Source of the DNA: Nocardiopsis suaedae
GTDB taxonomy: Bacteria; Actinomycetota; Actinomycetes; Streptosporangiales; Streptosporangiaceae
Length of the DNA stretch: 64,000 nucleotides
NCBI RefSeq assembly: GCF_027706745.1
Contig: NZ_JAQFWP010000027.1
Span: 16,994 to 80,993 of the forward strand
Reading direction: 5' to 3'
In this document: piece after piece, positions 1-8,161 of the stretch
Position numbering within the stretch: the first letter of the stretch is position 1
Layout of the letters: the number at the start of each line of letters is the position of its first letter
Program-made: the position numbers and the translations under genes
Notes under the pieces: model-generated
Databases searched by the model: none
The model's input: the letters and a program-made list of their open reading frames with translations, nothing else
What the model was told of the DNA's origin: nothing

Positions 1-120
1 CGCGGTGGGCCCCGGGGGCCGTTCCCGGCCCCTGTGCACCCGGGGACCCGCCCGTGGCGGGGATCTGTGTCGAGGTTAGGCGAGACCGGCCCTCCCGTGC
101 ATACCGCGGGCCGGGAGCGG

Positions 121-642
121 TCAGCGCAGCAGCACGCCGTAGCCGCTGCGGAGCAGGCCGGGCGCCGAGCCGCGGTGGACGGCCGACAGGCGCGACCACA
201 GGGCCCTCCCGGCGCCGTTCCGGTAGCGCACGAAGGTCGCGAACGTCGCCTGGTCGCCGTCGACGGCCATGACGATCCGGACGCTCATCATCCACCCGGG
301 GGCCTCCACCCGCACCCACCCGTCGCCGCGGCCGGAGATCCGCCACCCGGCCACGCGGTCCGGCGCGGGGCCGGGGCGCAGGCGCAGCCCCAGCACGCCC
401 CGCCACAGGACCTGCGCCGAGCCGTCGAGCACCTCCTCGAACATGGCCCGCAGCCACTCCTCGGGCGTCCCCGCCGTCCCCCGGTCCATCGTGAGGGTGA
501 ACAGGTCGGCGTAGTCGCAGCGGGTGAACGCCACCAGGTCCGCGATCTGCGGGGGCGGGGTCCGCCGCTCGGCGACGACCGGCTCGGCGTCCGGTCCCGC
601 CCCGGCCGCGCCCGGGGCCTCCGATGTGGTTTCTGCCGTCAT
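121..642 (-). CDS. Conserved hypothetical protein next to a TetR gene
   Basis: I cannot name the family of this 173-residue protein with confidence. The first 30 or so residues are low complexity (Ala, Pro, Glu). The rest looks like one compact alpha/beta domain ending in a Trp/Arg-rich helix (LWSRLSAVHR), loosely like small SRPBCC or DUF2867-type domains. It has no signal peptide or membrane segment. I chose the ATG at 642 because GGGAG lies just upstream. The frame is open further upstream, but a longer product would read through the operator palindrome at 700-721. It is transcribed divergently from the TetR gene at 738, so it is the likely target of that repressor. That regulatory link is inferred from layout only. 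Confidence 0.7.
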   Translation of the reverse strand: MTAETTSEAPGAAGAGPDAEPVVAERRTPPPQIADLVAFTRCDYADLFTLTMDRGTAGTPEEWLRAMFEEVLDGSAQVLWRGVLGLRLRPGPAPDRVAGWRISGRGDGWVRVEAPGWMMSVRIVMAVDGDQATFATFVRYRNGAGRALWSRLSAVHRGSAPGLLRSGYGVLLR

Positions 643-699
643 GTCCGGCTCCCTTCGGGTGGGGGTCCGCGCGGTGGCGGTACCGATGCCCGGAAAGTA

Positions 700-721
700 A
701 CATACAGACATGTACGTATGT
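700..721. promoter_or_regulatory. Probable TetR operator in the divergent promoter
   Basis: A 22-bp imperfect palindrome has perfect 6-bp outer arms (ACATAC and GTATGT) and a 6-bp inner core ACATGT; 18 of 22 positions are symmetric. It sits between the divergent starts at 642 and 738 in an otherwise GC-rich region, and ends only 16 bases before the TetR start codon. This is the usual position for an autoregulatory TetR site that also controls the divergent gene. Confidence 0.65.
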
Positions 722-737
722 GAGTGGGGAGGGTGAC

Positions 738-1400
738 GTGGCAACGTCACGGTCGGGCGACCGCCGCACGCAGGCCGACCGGCGCGCGCGCACCAGGAGC
801 GCGCTGCTGGAGTCGGCGGCCCGGGGGCTGTCCGCGCACGGCTACGCCAACCTGTCGTTGGAGCGGGTGGCGGGCGAGGCGGGCTACACCCGCGGGGCGC
901 TGTACCACCAGTTCGCCAACAAGGAGGAACTCGCGCAGGCCGTGGTGGAGTGGGTCGGCGAGACCTGGCGCGCCGAGGTGGGCGGCCCCGCGTCGGCGCA
1001 CCAGGACCCCGTCGAGGCGCTGTGCGCCCTCGCGCGGGCGCACGCCGTCTACTGCCGCCGCGACATCGCCGGGGTCATGATGACGCTGCAGATCGAATTC
1101 TCCGGCCGGGACCATCCGGTCGCCCGCGCGCTGGAGCGCAACGTCCGCCCGCTCATCACCGAGTGGGGCGGGCGGATCGCGCAGGCGCGGGAGTCCGGCG
1201 CCCTCCCGCCGGGGCCGCCGCCCGAAGAGACGGCCTCGGCCTACTTCGGCACCCTGCAGGGCGTCACCATCGCGCTCGCCGGGCGCGCCCCGCACGACGT
1301 CCGGCTCGCCGAGGGGGCCGTCCGCGGAGTCCTCGGCCTGCCGCCCGCTGCGCCCGGCGAGCCGGTGCTCACCCCGCCAGGCCGCGGCGCAGCGCCGTGA
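738..1400 (+). CDS. TetR/AcrR-family transcriptional regulator
   Basis: This 220-residue protein has an N-terminal TetR helix-turn-helix at about residues 14-60 (RSALLESAARGLSAHG, then YTRGALYHQFANKEEL), which is the family signature. A helical ligand-binding domain follows. The GTG start at 738 is preceded by a GGGGAGGG ribosome site, and the upstream in-frame extension has no family similarity. The palindrome at 700-721 suggests autoregulation plus control of the divergent gene at 121-642. The 3' end overlaps the convergent hydrolase gene by 32 bases. The ligand is unknown. Confidence 0.9.
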   Translation: MATSRSGDRRTQADRRARTRSALLESAARGLSAHGYANLSLERVAGEAGYTRGALYHQFANKEELAQAVVEWVGETWRAEVGGPASAHQDPVEALCALARAHAVYCRRDIAGVMMTLQIEFSGRDHPVARALERNVRPLITEWGGRIAQARESGALPPGPPPEETASAYFGTLQGVTIALAGRAPHDVRLAEGAVRGVLGLPPAAPGEPVLTPPGRGAAP

Positions 1401-2265
1401 AGAGCTCGGCGATCTGCAGCTGGGACACCTCGGCGGACTGGATCTGCTGGGACCCGTGAAAGGTCCCGGCCCACTGGTGCAGCTCGACCGAGACGCCCGC
1501 CTGCAGCAGGCGCGCCGCGTAGTCGATGTCCTCGTCGCGGTTGGGGCAGAACTCCGCGGCGGCGATGTAGGCGGGCGGCAGCCCGGACAGGTCGGCCGCG
1601 CGCGCGGGGGCCGCGTAGGGCGTGGCGGCCGCCCCGCCCAGGTAGTGGCCCCACATCTGGGCGACCTTGCTCCGGGTCACGAAGGGGGTGTCGGTGAAGG
1701 TGCGCGCCGACACGGTCAGCTGGCGGTCGTCGAGGCCCGCCTGGTTGAGCAGCTGGAACCGGACCGGCGGCCCCTGCTCGTCCCGGGCGCGCAGCGCCAC
1801 GGAGGCGGCGATGCCCCCGCCGGAGCTGTGGCCGCCGACGGCGATCCGCTCCGGCGCCGTGCCGAGCGCGTCGGCGTTCTCAGAGGCCCACACGAGCGCC
1901 GCGTAGGCGTCGTCGTGCGCGGCGGGGAAGGGGTTCTCCGGGGCCAGGCGGTAGGCCACGGACACGACCGTCGCGCCCGATCCGGCGGCGATCATCGCGG
2001 CCCAGGGGTGCTCGGTGTCCAGGTCGCCCATGACGAACCCGCCCCCGTGCAGCCAGACGAGGGCGCCCCGGGGGTGGTGCGGCCGGTAGATCCGCACCGG
2101 TACCGGCGGGTCGGCGGGGACGGTGCGGTCCTCGACCATTAGGTCGGCGGTGTCCGGTTCGGGCAGGGTGGCGATCAGCTCGGCGAGCTGATCGCGCGCG
2201 GCGGGCGGGTCGCTCAGGTCGGACGGCGGGAAGACGGACAGGTACGGCTCGAGTTCGGGATCCAT
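1369..2265 (-). CDS. Alpha/beta hydrolase (HSL/acetyl-esterase type)
   Basis: This 298-residue cytoplasmic hydrolase belongs to the hormone-sensitive-lipase group of alpha/beta hydrolases. It shows the oxyanion-hole motif HGGGFVMGD at about residue 80 and the nucleophile elbow GGHSSGGG with the catalytic Ser. A likely acid residue lies in the CPNRDEDIDYA stretch and the His in AGTFHGS near the C-terminus. The substrate would be a short-chain ester or a lactone, which cannot be specified. ATG at 2265 has AGGA eight bases upstream; ATG at 2274 would give three more residues but no well-placed ribosome site. It is divergent from the PucR-like gene at 2386, a plausible regulator. Confidence 0.88.
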   Translation of the reverse strand: MDPELEPYLSVFPPSDLSDPPAARDQLAELIATLPEPDTADLMVEDRTVPADPPVPVRIYRPHHPRGALVWLHGGGFVMGDLDTEHPWAAMIAAGSGATVVSVAYRLAPENPFPAAHDDAYAALVWASENADALGTAPERIAVGGHSSGGGIAASVALRARDEQGPPVRFQLLNQAGLDDRQLTVSARTFTDTPFVTRSKVAQMWGHYLGGAAATPYAAPARAADLSGLPPAYIAAAEFCPNRDEDIDYAARLLQAGVSVELHQWAGTFHGSQQIQSAEVSQLQIAELFTALRRGLAG

Positions 2266-2385
2266 GCCGGTCATCCTGTGGCACGCGGCCGTCCCAGGGC
2301 ATCCGACGGTCGTCGCGCATCCGCCCCGGACCCTGCGACGGACGGCGGGGCCACCGGTGCGGGGCGCGTGCGTAGGATCGCCCCC

Positions 2386-3420
2386 ATGGACGCGTTGGTG
2401 GTGCGGCTGTCGCAGTTGGACACCGAGGCCGCGGGGGCGCTGCGGGTGGTGGCGTTCTACGACACGCTGATGCGGCGGAGAGTCGACCTGCCCGCGCTGG
2501 CCCGCGCGTCGGCGGGGCTCGCGGAGTGCGTGGCGGGGGTCCGGCTGCACGGCACAGGGCGTGCGGTCCGCTTCGCGCCGAACGGCCGGGAGGCGCTGGG
2601 GCCCCTGCCGCCCGCGCGCTCGACCGTCCGCCCCGTCCTCCTGGACGAGGAGGAGGCGGGGACCGTGTGGCTGGAGCGGGACGCCGCGCCGCGCGCGCTC
2701 GACGACCTGCTGTTGGAGCGGTTCGCCATCGCCGTCTCGGCGGCGCTCGAACGCCACGGACCCGCGCAGACCACGATGGCCGACCCCGCGCTCGTGGAAC
2801 TGGTGATCGGCCCCGGAGACGAGGCGGCCCGGGCGCGGGCGCTGCGCCTGCTGGGCTTCGCGCCGGGCCTTCCGGTCCTGGTCGCCGCCGTCCGCACGTC
2901 CCTGCCGCTCGACCGCGTCGGCGCCCGGGTCTGCCCGGAGCGGCAGGTGAAGACGGCGTCGGTGGGCGGGGTGGGCGTGGTTCTCGCCGCCGCGATCGAC
3001 CCCGAACGCTTCCCGGAAGGGGCGCGTGCGGGCATCGGCGCCGCCGACGGGCCCACCGACTCCTGGAGGCAGGCGCACACGGCCCTGCGCTTCACCACCC
3101 CGCTCCGCCCCGTCGTGCGCCACCGCGACCTGGGCGCGCTGGCTCTGCTCGCCGAGGTGCCGCCCGACGCCGCGCGGGCCGCCCCGGACGTGGCCGCGGT
3201 CGGCCGCGTGGCCGCCGCCCCGGCCGACCTGGAGACCCTGGAGGCCTACTGCGCGGAGGGATCGGTCCGCCGGACCGCCGAACGGCTCCACATGCACCAC
3301 AGCAGCGTCGCCCGGCGGATCGACCGGATCGGCGGGGAACTGGGCATGGACCTCACCAGCCCGGCCGGTGCGACCCGCGCCGGGGTCGCCCTGGCGCTGT
3401 GGAGGCTGCTCGACGGCTGA
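2386..3420 (+). CDS. PucR/CdaR-like helix-turn-helix regulator
   Basis: This 344-residue regulator has an unannotated sensory N-terminal region and a C-terminal PucR-type helix-turn-helix at about residues 285-340 (ETLEAYCAEGS, VRRTAERLHMHHSSVARRIDRI). That C-terminal layout is typical of CdaR/PucR regulators of small-molecule catabolism. ATG at 2386 is preceded by AGGA. It lies 120 bp from, and divergent to, the alpha/beta hydrolase gene, so regulation of that gene is the simplest guess. The effector is unknown. Confidence 0.82.
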   Translation: MDALVVRLSQLDTEAAGALRVVAFYDTLMRRRVDLPALARASAGLAECVAGVRLHGTGRAVRFAPNGREALGPLPPARSTVRPVLLDEEEAGTVWLERDAAPRALDDLLLERFAIAVSAALERHGPAQTTMADPALVELVIGPGDEAARARALRLLGFAPGLPVLVAAVRTSLPLDRVGARVCPERQVKTASVGGVGVVLAAAIDPERFPEGARAGIGAADGPTDSWRQAHTALRFTTPLRPVVRHRDLGALALLAEVPPDAARAAPDVAAVGRVAAAPADLETLEAYCAEGSVRRTAERLHMHHSSVARRIDRIGGELGMDLTSPAGATRAGVALALWRLLDG

Positions 3421-3427
3421 GCCGGTC

Positions 3428-3610
3428 TCACGCCTCCGCGGCCTGCTCCTCGCCGTCGTCGTGCCCTGACGCCTGCGAGAAGGAGACGGTGCCCGCCTGG
3501 ATGACCACGGCGCCGGGGCCGATGTCGCCAGTGACCGTGTTCACGACGGTGCCCTCGGAAGCCTCGTCGTTCTCGGAGCTCTCGTCGTTCCGCCCGTTTC
3601 GCTCATCCAT
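3428..3610 (-). CDS. Small protein with an RHIM/BASS3-like amyloid motif
   Basis: This 60-residue acidic protein has a hydrophilic N-terminus and a hydrophobic pseudo-palindromic core at about residues 22-44, containing NTVTGDI, GPGAVVIQAG and TVSFS. The V-x-Q-x-G centre flanked by Asn/Gly and beta-branched residues resembles the RHIM family and the bacterial BASS3 amyloid-signalling motif described next to NLR-like proteins. The similarity is read by eye and is not a search result. A strong Shine-Dalgarno is lacking before ATG 3610. It follows a two-helix membrane protein gene (3656-4270) by 45 bp on the same strand, suggesting a two-gene unit. Confidence 0.6.
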   Translation of the reverse strand: MDERNGRNDESSENDEASEGTVVNTVTGDIGPGAVVIQAGTVSFSQASGHDDGEEQAAEA

Positions 3611-3655
3611 GCCGGGAGACTACCGATCCGCGGGCATGCGGCGGAGCGCAGGTCC

Positions 3656-4270
3656 TCAGGACATCCGGGGGCGCAGGCCGAGGCGCCGGAGTTCCAGTGC
3701 GGCCAGGGCGCGCACCGCCTCCTCGTCGTCGTCGCGCCAGGCCTCCACCGGGTCGTCGCGGACCGCCGCCAGGCGCGCGGGCCGTGCCGAGGCCAGAGCG
3801 CGCAGCGCCAGGACCCGCTCACCCGCGCGGCCCTTCAGCGCGCCGGCGCTCCGGGCCGTCGAAGCCTGCCGGATCCAGCGCAAGCGCGCGGGCAGCCAGG
3901 TGCCGAGCAGGACGACGATCGGCAGGAAGGCGGTGAGCAGGCCGAGGATGACCGCCGACGACGCGATGGACTCCTGGAGCGATCGCCCCGCGTCCCCCAG
4001 CGAGGCCCCGGCCTCACCGACGGAGGTCAGCGGGGAGGCGAGGCTGTCACCTGCCAGGGGGACCTGGCGTGCGGCGTCGGCCGCGTCGCCCATGTGGCGG
4101 TCCACGGCGTCGCCCGCGTCGGCGAGCATCGTTCCGGACGCACCGGCGGCGGCGACGGTGTCGTGGAGGGCGAGGGCGGCCTTGATCCAGAGGGCGATCC
4201 ACAGAACGGCCAGGGCGTCGGCGAGGACCTGCAGCGCGAATCGTGCAGGGCGGTCGGCGTAGAGCTTCAC
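3656..4270 (-). CDS. Two-helix membrane protein of unknown function
   Basis: This 204-residue protein has two clear transmembrane segments, about residues 13-38 (LADALAVLWIALWIKAALAL) and 105-128 (SAVILGLLTAFLPIVVLLG). They are separated by a roughly 65-residue Ala/Gly/Asp-rich loop, probably outside the membrane. The C-terminal 75 residues are Arg/Ala-rich and cytoplasmic, ending in repeated helix-forming ALRALA-type segments. I recognise no named family. It is the first gene of a probable pair with the small RHIM-like protein downstream. Confidence 0.72.
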   Translation of the reverse strand: MKLYADRPARFALQVLADALAVLWIALWIKAALALHDTVAAAGASGTMLADAGDAVDRHMGDAADAARQVPLAGDSLASPLTSVGEAGASLGDAGRSLQESIASSAVILGLLTAFLPIVVLLGTWLPARLRWIRQASTARSAGALKGRAGERVLALRALASARPARLAAVRDDPVEAWRDDDEEAVRALAALELRRLGLRPRMS

Positions 4271-4565
4271 GAGTGCTCCATGAGGGGTGGGGGAGCGGTG
4301 GGGAGCCGCGCGTGTGCGTGGTCGGGCCCATCGTGTCCGCGGCGGGTCGGCACCGCAATGCCGCCCGACCGCAATCCGCGGAGCACCGGTTTCGGGGTGG
4401 TCGGCGGTGCGGATTCCGCGAAGCGCGACACCGTTCCATCCAGAAAGGTTTACATTCTCTCCCCGGTGTTTTCGTGAAATTCCGCACCCGTGCCCGTGAA
4501 AACGGGGCGTGTCCCGTGCGGGTCTCCTCTATGGAACGTTGCCCACGAAGAAAGGAAAGCGGACC

Positions 4566-5132
4566 ATGCCCCCCACTCGCCGCTCCATCGCCGCCGTGAC
4601 CGCGATCGCCGCGGGCGCTCTGCTCTCGTCCCTGACCACCGCCCCGGCCGCGCTCGCCGATGGGCCCCGCACCCCGCCCGAGGTGCGCGCCGAGATTCAG
4701 GCGCTGCCGTGGCCCGCCCTCGCCCAAGGCGACTCCGGCGCGGTCGTCCAGGCCGCCAACGAACTCCTCCAATCCTACGGCTACCTGCCCGAGCAGGGGC
4801 TCGGCAACATCTTCTTCGACGAGCCCATGGCGGACGCGGTGCGCGCCTACCAGGACGACCGGGACATCCCCGTCGACGGCCGCATCGGCGACGAGACATG
4901 GAGCCACATCCGGATGGACTTCGGTGTCGTCGGCCCCGGGAACCGCGACAGGGACAAGGTCACGGCGGTCCAGGTCCTGCTCGGCCACAACGGGTATTCG
5001 GTGGCCGATGACGGAATCTACGGCACCCGCACCGAGAACGCGGTCATCGCCTTTCAGGAGGAGAACTCCATCGACGCCGACGGAATCGTCGGCCCCATCA
5101 CCTTCCGCGCCCTGGTGACCGGAGGCGTGTGA
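4566..5132 (+). CDS. Secreted peptidoglycan-binding protein with two PGB-like domains
   Basis: This 188-residue protein has a Sec signal peptide of about 31 residues ending ALA-DG. Two tandem peptidoglycan-binding-domain-1-like repeats follow: about residues 50-105 (ANELLQSYGYLPEQG to DGRIGDETW) and 120-185 (VQVLLGHNGYSVADDGIYG to DGIVGPITFRAL). Both carry the characteristic DG-IG-x-x-T core. No catalytic domain is present, so it probably binds cell wall or acts as a secreted adaptor. ATG 4566 follows an AAAGGAAA ribosome site. The next gene starts 22 bp downstream, so they are probably co-transcribed. Confidence 0.85.
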   Translation: MPPTRRSIAAVTAIAAGALLSSLTTAPAALADGPRTPPEVRAEIQALPWPALAQGDSGAVVQAANELLQSYGYLPEQGLGNIFFDEPMADAVRAYQDDRDIPVDGRIGDETWSHIRMDFGVVGPGNRDRDKVTAVQVLLGHNGYSVADDGIYGTRTENAVIAFQEENSIDADGIVGPITFRALVTGGV

Positions 5133-5154
5133 CCCCGATGGCGAGGAGGCCGTC

Positions 5155-5712
5155 ATGTCCCTGTCCCCACTCCGATTCCTGCGGTCGGCCACGGTCGCCG
5201 CGCTCGCCGCACTCGCCTTCGCCCTGGCCTCGGGGGCGGCGGCCGCAGCACCGCCCCAGGCCGAGGCCGACGCCCGGTGCATCGGCGGACCACTGCTGGG
5301 TACCGTGCTCGACTACTGCCCCGGCGCGCTTCCCGCGGGCCGCACGGCGGACTGGCTCGACGACACACGCCGGTTCGACACCGGCCAGCTCCAGGGGACC
5401 AAGCGGGTCTATGCCCTGGACGACGGCACCGACCTCACGATCGTGGGGTACGAGGACGGCGTCGTGCGCACCACCCCTGATGAACTCGCGCAGGGCGACG
5501 AGCGGTTCGCCGAGGCCCGGCCGGTCCGCGACGCGCGGGGGCGCACCGGCCTCGCCGGTGACGGCGCGGTCCTGATCCTGCTCTCCGACACCGAGACCGC
5601 GCCCGAGGAGGGGCCTTTCACCGTCGAGGTCAGCACGCGCTTCCCAGGAGCGACCGGCACCGACGAACTCCTCCGCATCGCAGGCCACGTCACCGCGGCC
5701 CCGTCGGGCTGA
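5155..5712 (+). CDS. Secreted protein of unknown function
   Basis: This 185-residue protein has an N-terminal signal peptide (LRSATVAALAALAFALASG) cleaved near AAAAAP. The mature part has two Cys residues near its start (RCIGG and DYCPG) that could form a disulfide, then a mostly beta-type acidic sequence. I recognise no family. It follows the peptidoglycan-binding gene closely, has GAGGAGG before its ATG and ends at a strong bidirectional terminator. An extracytoplasmic role together with its neighbour is likely but not shown. Confidence 0.75.
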   Translation: MSLSPLRFLRSATVAALAALAFALASGAAAAAPPQAEADARCIGGPLLGTVLDYCPGALPAGRTADWLDDTRRFDTGQLQGTKRVYALDDGTDLTIVGYEDGVVRTTPDELAQGDERFAEARPVRDARGRTGLAGDGAVLILLSDTETAPEEGPFTVEVSTRFPGATGTDELLRIAGHVTAAPSG

Positions 5713-5729
5713 CGAGCCGCGCAGCACAT

Positions 5730-5758
5730 GGGCCCTGTCGCGCCAGGCGACAGGGCCC
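5730..5758. terminator. Bidirectional terminator hairpin
   Basis: An 11-bp perfect stem (GGGCCCTGTCG paired with CGACAGGGCCC) with a 7-base loop lies between two convergent genes. No U-tract follows on either strand, which is usual in GC-rich actinomycetes. Confidence 0.75.
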
Positions 5759-5790
5759 GACCCCAAGCGGGAGCGGTGTCCCCGGACCGG

Positions 5791-7725
5791 TCACGAAGCC
5801 TCTTCGACCCCCGGGACCTCATAGGCGGCGGCCTGGATCGAATACAGCTCCGCGTACAGCCCGCCCCTGCGCACCAGCTCGTCGTGGGTGCCCTGCTCGA
5901 CGACGCGGCCGCGGTCCATGACAACGATCCGGTCGGCCATGCGCACCGACGCCAGGCGGTGGGTGATCAGCAGGACCGTCGCCCCGCGCGCGGCGTGCTG
6001 GAGGCTGTCGAAAAGGCGCTGCTCGGCGTAGGCGTCCAGCGCCGCCGTGGGCTCGTCGGCGATGATCAGGTCCGCCCGCTGGTAGAGGCCGCGGGCGGCG
6101 GCGATGCGCTGACGCTGCCCGCCCGACAGGTCGGCGCCGTCCTTGAAGCGGCGGTCCAGCACGGTGTCCAGGCCGCGGGGCAGCTCGCCGACGACCTCGT
6201 CGGCGCCGGACAGCGCCAGGGCGCGGTGCAGGCGCCCCTCGTCGGCCGTCTCGCCCTCCGCCATGGCGACGTTGCGGCGGGCGGTGGCCGGCCACAAAGA
6301 GTGGTTCTGCCGCATGGCGCCGATACGCTCGCGCAGGCGCTCGGGGTCGATGTCGGCGAGGTCGCGCCCGTTCCAGGCGACCGTGCCCCTGTCCGGGGCG
6401 AACAGGCCGGAGATCAGCGTGGACACGGTGGTCTTGCCCGATCCGTTGGGGCCCACCACCGCCACCACCTCGCCCTTGCGCAGGCGGAAGGAGACCCCCC
6501 GCAGCGCCGGGGCGTCGGCGCCGGGGTAGGAGAAGTGGACGTCGTCCAGCCGGAGCTCCTCCAGGGGGCCGGGAGGGGGCCCGCCGACGGGGGTGGGCGT
6601 CCGGTCGCGCGCCTGGTCCAGCACCTCAAGGAAGTCGGAGAAGTACAGGCTCGCCTCATAGAAGGAGGCGACCGCGTTGACGAGGCGGTCCAGGGCGGCC
6701 TTGCCCTGGCCCAGGGCCACGTAGGCGGTTCCGGCCACGGCCAGCGGCATCCACCCGCCCAGCAGCATCCACACCAGCGCGGCGTAGGTGGCCAGGGTGA
6801 CCGCTCCGCTCGCGGCCTCCCCCGTGGCGCGGGCGGCGGTCTGGCGGCCGACGATGGCCAGCAGCGAGTCGCGGACGTACCGCGCCAGGGCGGTGTAGTC
6901 GGCGAGCATCGGGGTGCGCATGTTGTAGGCGCGCAGCTCGGCGGCGGTCTCGCGCTGGGTCATGGTGAAGGTGTGGATGTAGAGCAGCCGGTTGGTCGTC
7001 GACAGCTCGCGCATGCGCCGGTACTGCATGCGGGCCGAGCGCGCGGCGGCCCATCCGACCGGCAGGACGGTCGCGGCCAGGAGCGGCAGCAGTACCGGGT
7101 GCAGAACGGTGACCACCGAGGCCACCGCGATGATCCCGACCGTCTCGGCGAGGATGTCGACGGTGTACCCGATCATCCGCCCCGCCTCGTGGAGCCCTCG
7201 GTCGCGTCCCCGGTAGACCGCGTCGCAGAAGTCCGACTCGTCGAAGGACTCCAGCCGTACCGCGGTGACCGCCCCCAGCAGCTCGGTCTCGGCGAGCAGC
7301 TCCACCTGGTGGCGCAGGCGCCCCTGTGACCGGATCGCGGCGGTGCGCAGAGCCGCGCGGGCGGTGATCGCCGTACCGGCCAGCACAAGCGAGGGCAGGG
7401 CGGCCCGGATGCGCTCGGGGGTGGGCCCCTCGGCGAACAGCTCGTTCAGGATTCCGGCCAGGGCCGCCAGCACCGAGGCGGCCAGCACGGCGGAGGCGAC
7501 ATTGAGGCCGATGACGGTGGCCGTGTCGCGCGGGCTCGCGCGCCAGGCCCACCGCAGGGCGGTGGCGACCTGGCCGGGCAGGCGGGCGGCCACGCGCCGC
7601 ACCGGGATGCTGCCCATCTCCTCCAGCCAGGGGTAGTACTTGCTCTTGGCGAACTCGGGCAGCTCCCAGGGCGGCGCGGGCCGCCGGGTCCGTGATCGTG
7701 CCCTGTCCGTGCGCGTCCGGCGCAT
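5791..7725 (-). CDS. ABC exporter, fused permease and ATPase (ABC-B type)
   Basis: This 644-residue half-exporter has an N-terminal domain of about six membrane helices (roughly residues 60-350) and a C-terminal ATPase. Walker A is GPNGSGKTT near residue 425, the signature LSGGQRQR is near 535, Walker B is LIIADEPTAALD near 553, and the switch His lies in LITHRLASV. Similar exporters often sit in peptide natural-product clusters, but no biosynthetic enzyme or precursor gene is evident here, so the substrate is open. It would act as a homodimer, or pair with a partner encoded elsewhere. ATG 7725 follows a GGGGGTGA ribosome site. Confidence 0.9.
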   Translation of the reverse strand: MRRTRTDRARSRTRRPAPPWELPEFAKSKYYPWLEEMGSIPVRRVAARLPGQVATALRWAWRASPRDTATVIGLNVASAVLAASVLAALAGILNELFAEGPTPERIRAALPSLVLAGTAITARAALRTAAIRSQGRLRHQVELLAETELLGAVTAVRLESFDESDFCDAVYRGRDRGLHEAGRMIGYTVDILAETVGIIAVASVVTVLHPVLLPLLAATVLPVGWAAARSARMQYRRMRELSTTNRLLYIHTFTMTQRETAAELRAYNMRTPMLADYTALARYVRDSLLAIVGRQTAARATGEAASGAVTLATYAALVWMLLGGWMPLAVAGTAYVALGQGKAALDRLVNAVASFYEASLYFSDFLEVLDQARDRTPTPVGGPPPGPLEELRLDDVHFSYPGADAPALRGVSFRLRKGEVVAVVGPNGSGKTTVSTLISGLFAPDRGTVAWNGRDLADIDPERLRERIGAMRQNHSLWPATARRNVAMAEGETADEGRLHRALALSGADEVVGELPRGLDTVLDRRFKDGADLSGGQRQRIAAARGLYQRADLIIADEPTAALDAYAEQRLFDSLQHAARGATVLLITHRLASVRMADRIVVMDRGRVVEQGTHDELVRRGGLYAELYSIQAAAYEVPGVEEAS

Positions 7726-8161
7726 GGGTCACCCCCGTGATGAATGGAACTGGTGTTCGAGAACCGGTCGGTGGGGTGCATCCTGCCCGGTGCCCTCGGA
7801 CGACGGAAGCCGGACGACACGGCGGGGCCGGAATGGGGGCGGGCCGGATCACGTCCCCTGAGGCGCCGACCGCCCCCCGCTCCCGACCCGGATCGGGCCC
7901 ACCGCCGGAGCGGGGGCACGGCGGGGCGGAGACCGGTCGGCCCGGATAACTCTGAGTCCGTATCCGCCCGGGAATCGGCCGTGCGCACGGCGACGCACCG
8001 ACACGCCCGCACCGTTCCTCAGAAACGAAGGTCGGGGGCCGCCGCCCCTCGGCCAGGGGCGGTACGGCCTGCGGACGGTGGTGCCGAGGCGCGTGTCGAG
8101 TGTGGGGTCGGCACACGAACTCGCGACCGGGCTCCCGTCCCGTGCCCGGTCGGACGTCGGT
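7726..8161. other. Intergenic region without a supportable gene
   Basis: These 436 bp separate two leftward genes. I see no credible coding frame. A hairpin at 8042-8062 (8-bp stem CCGCCCCT/AGGGGCGG) may terminate the MmyB-type gene. A weaker inverted repeat, CGGATA/TATCCG, lies at 7943-7966. The promoter of the ABC exporter should lie near 7740-7800, but no clear -35/-10 pair stands out. Confidence 0.5.
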
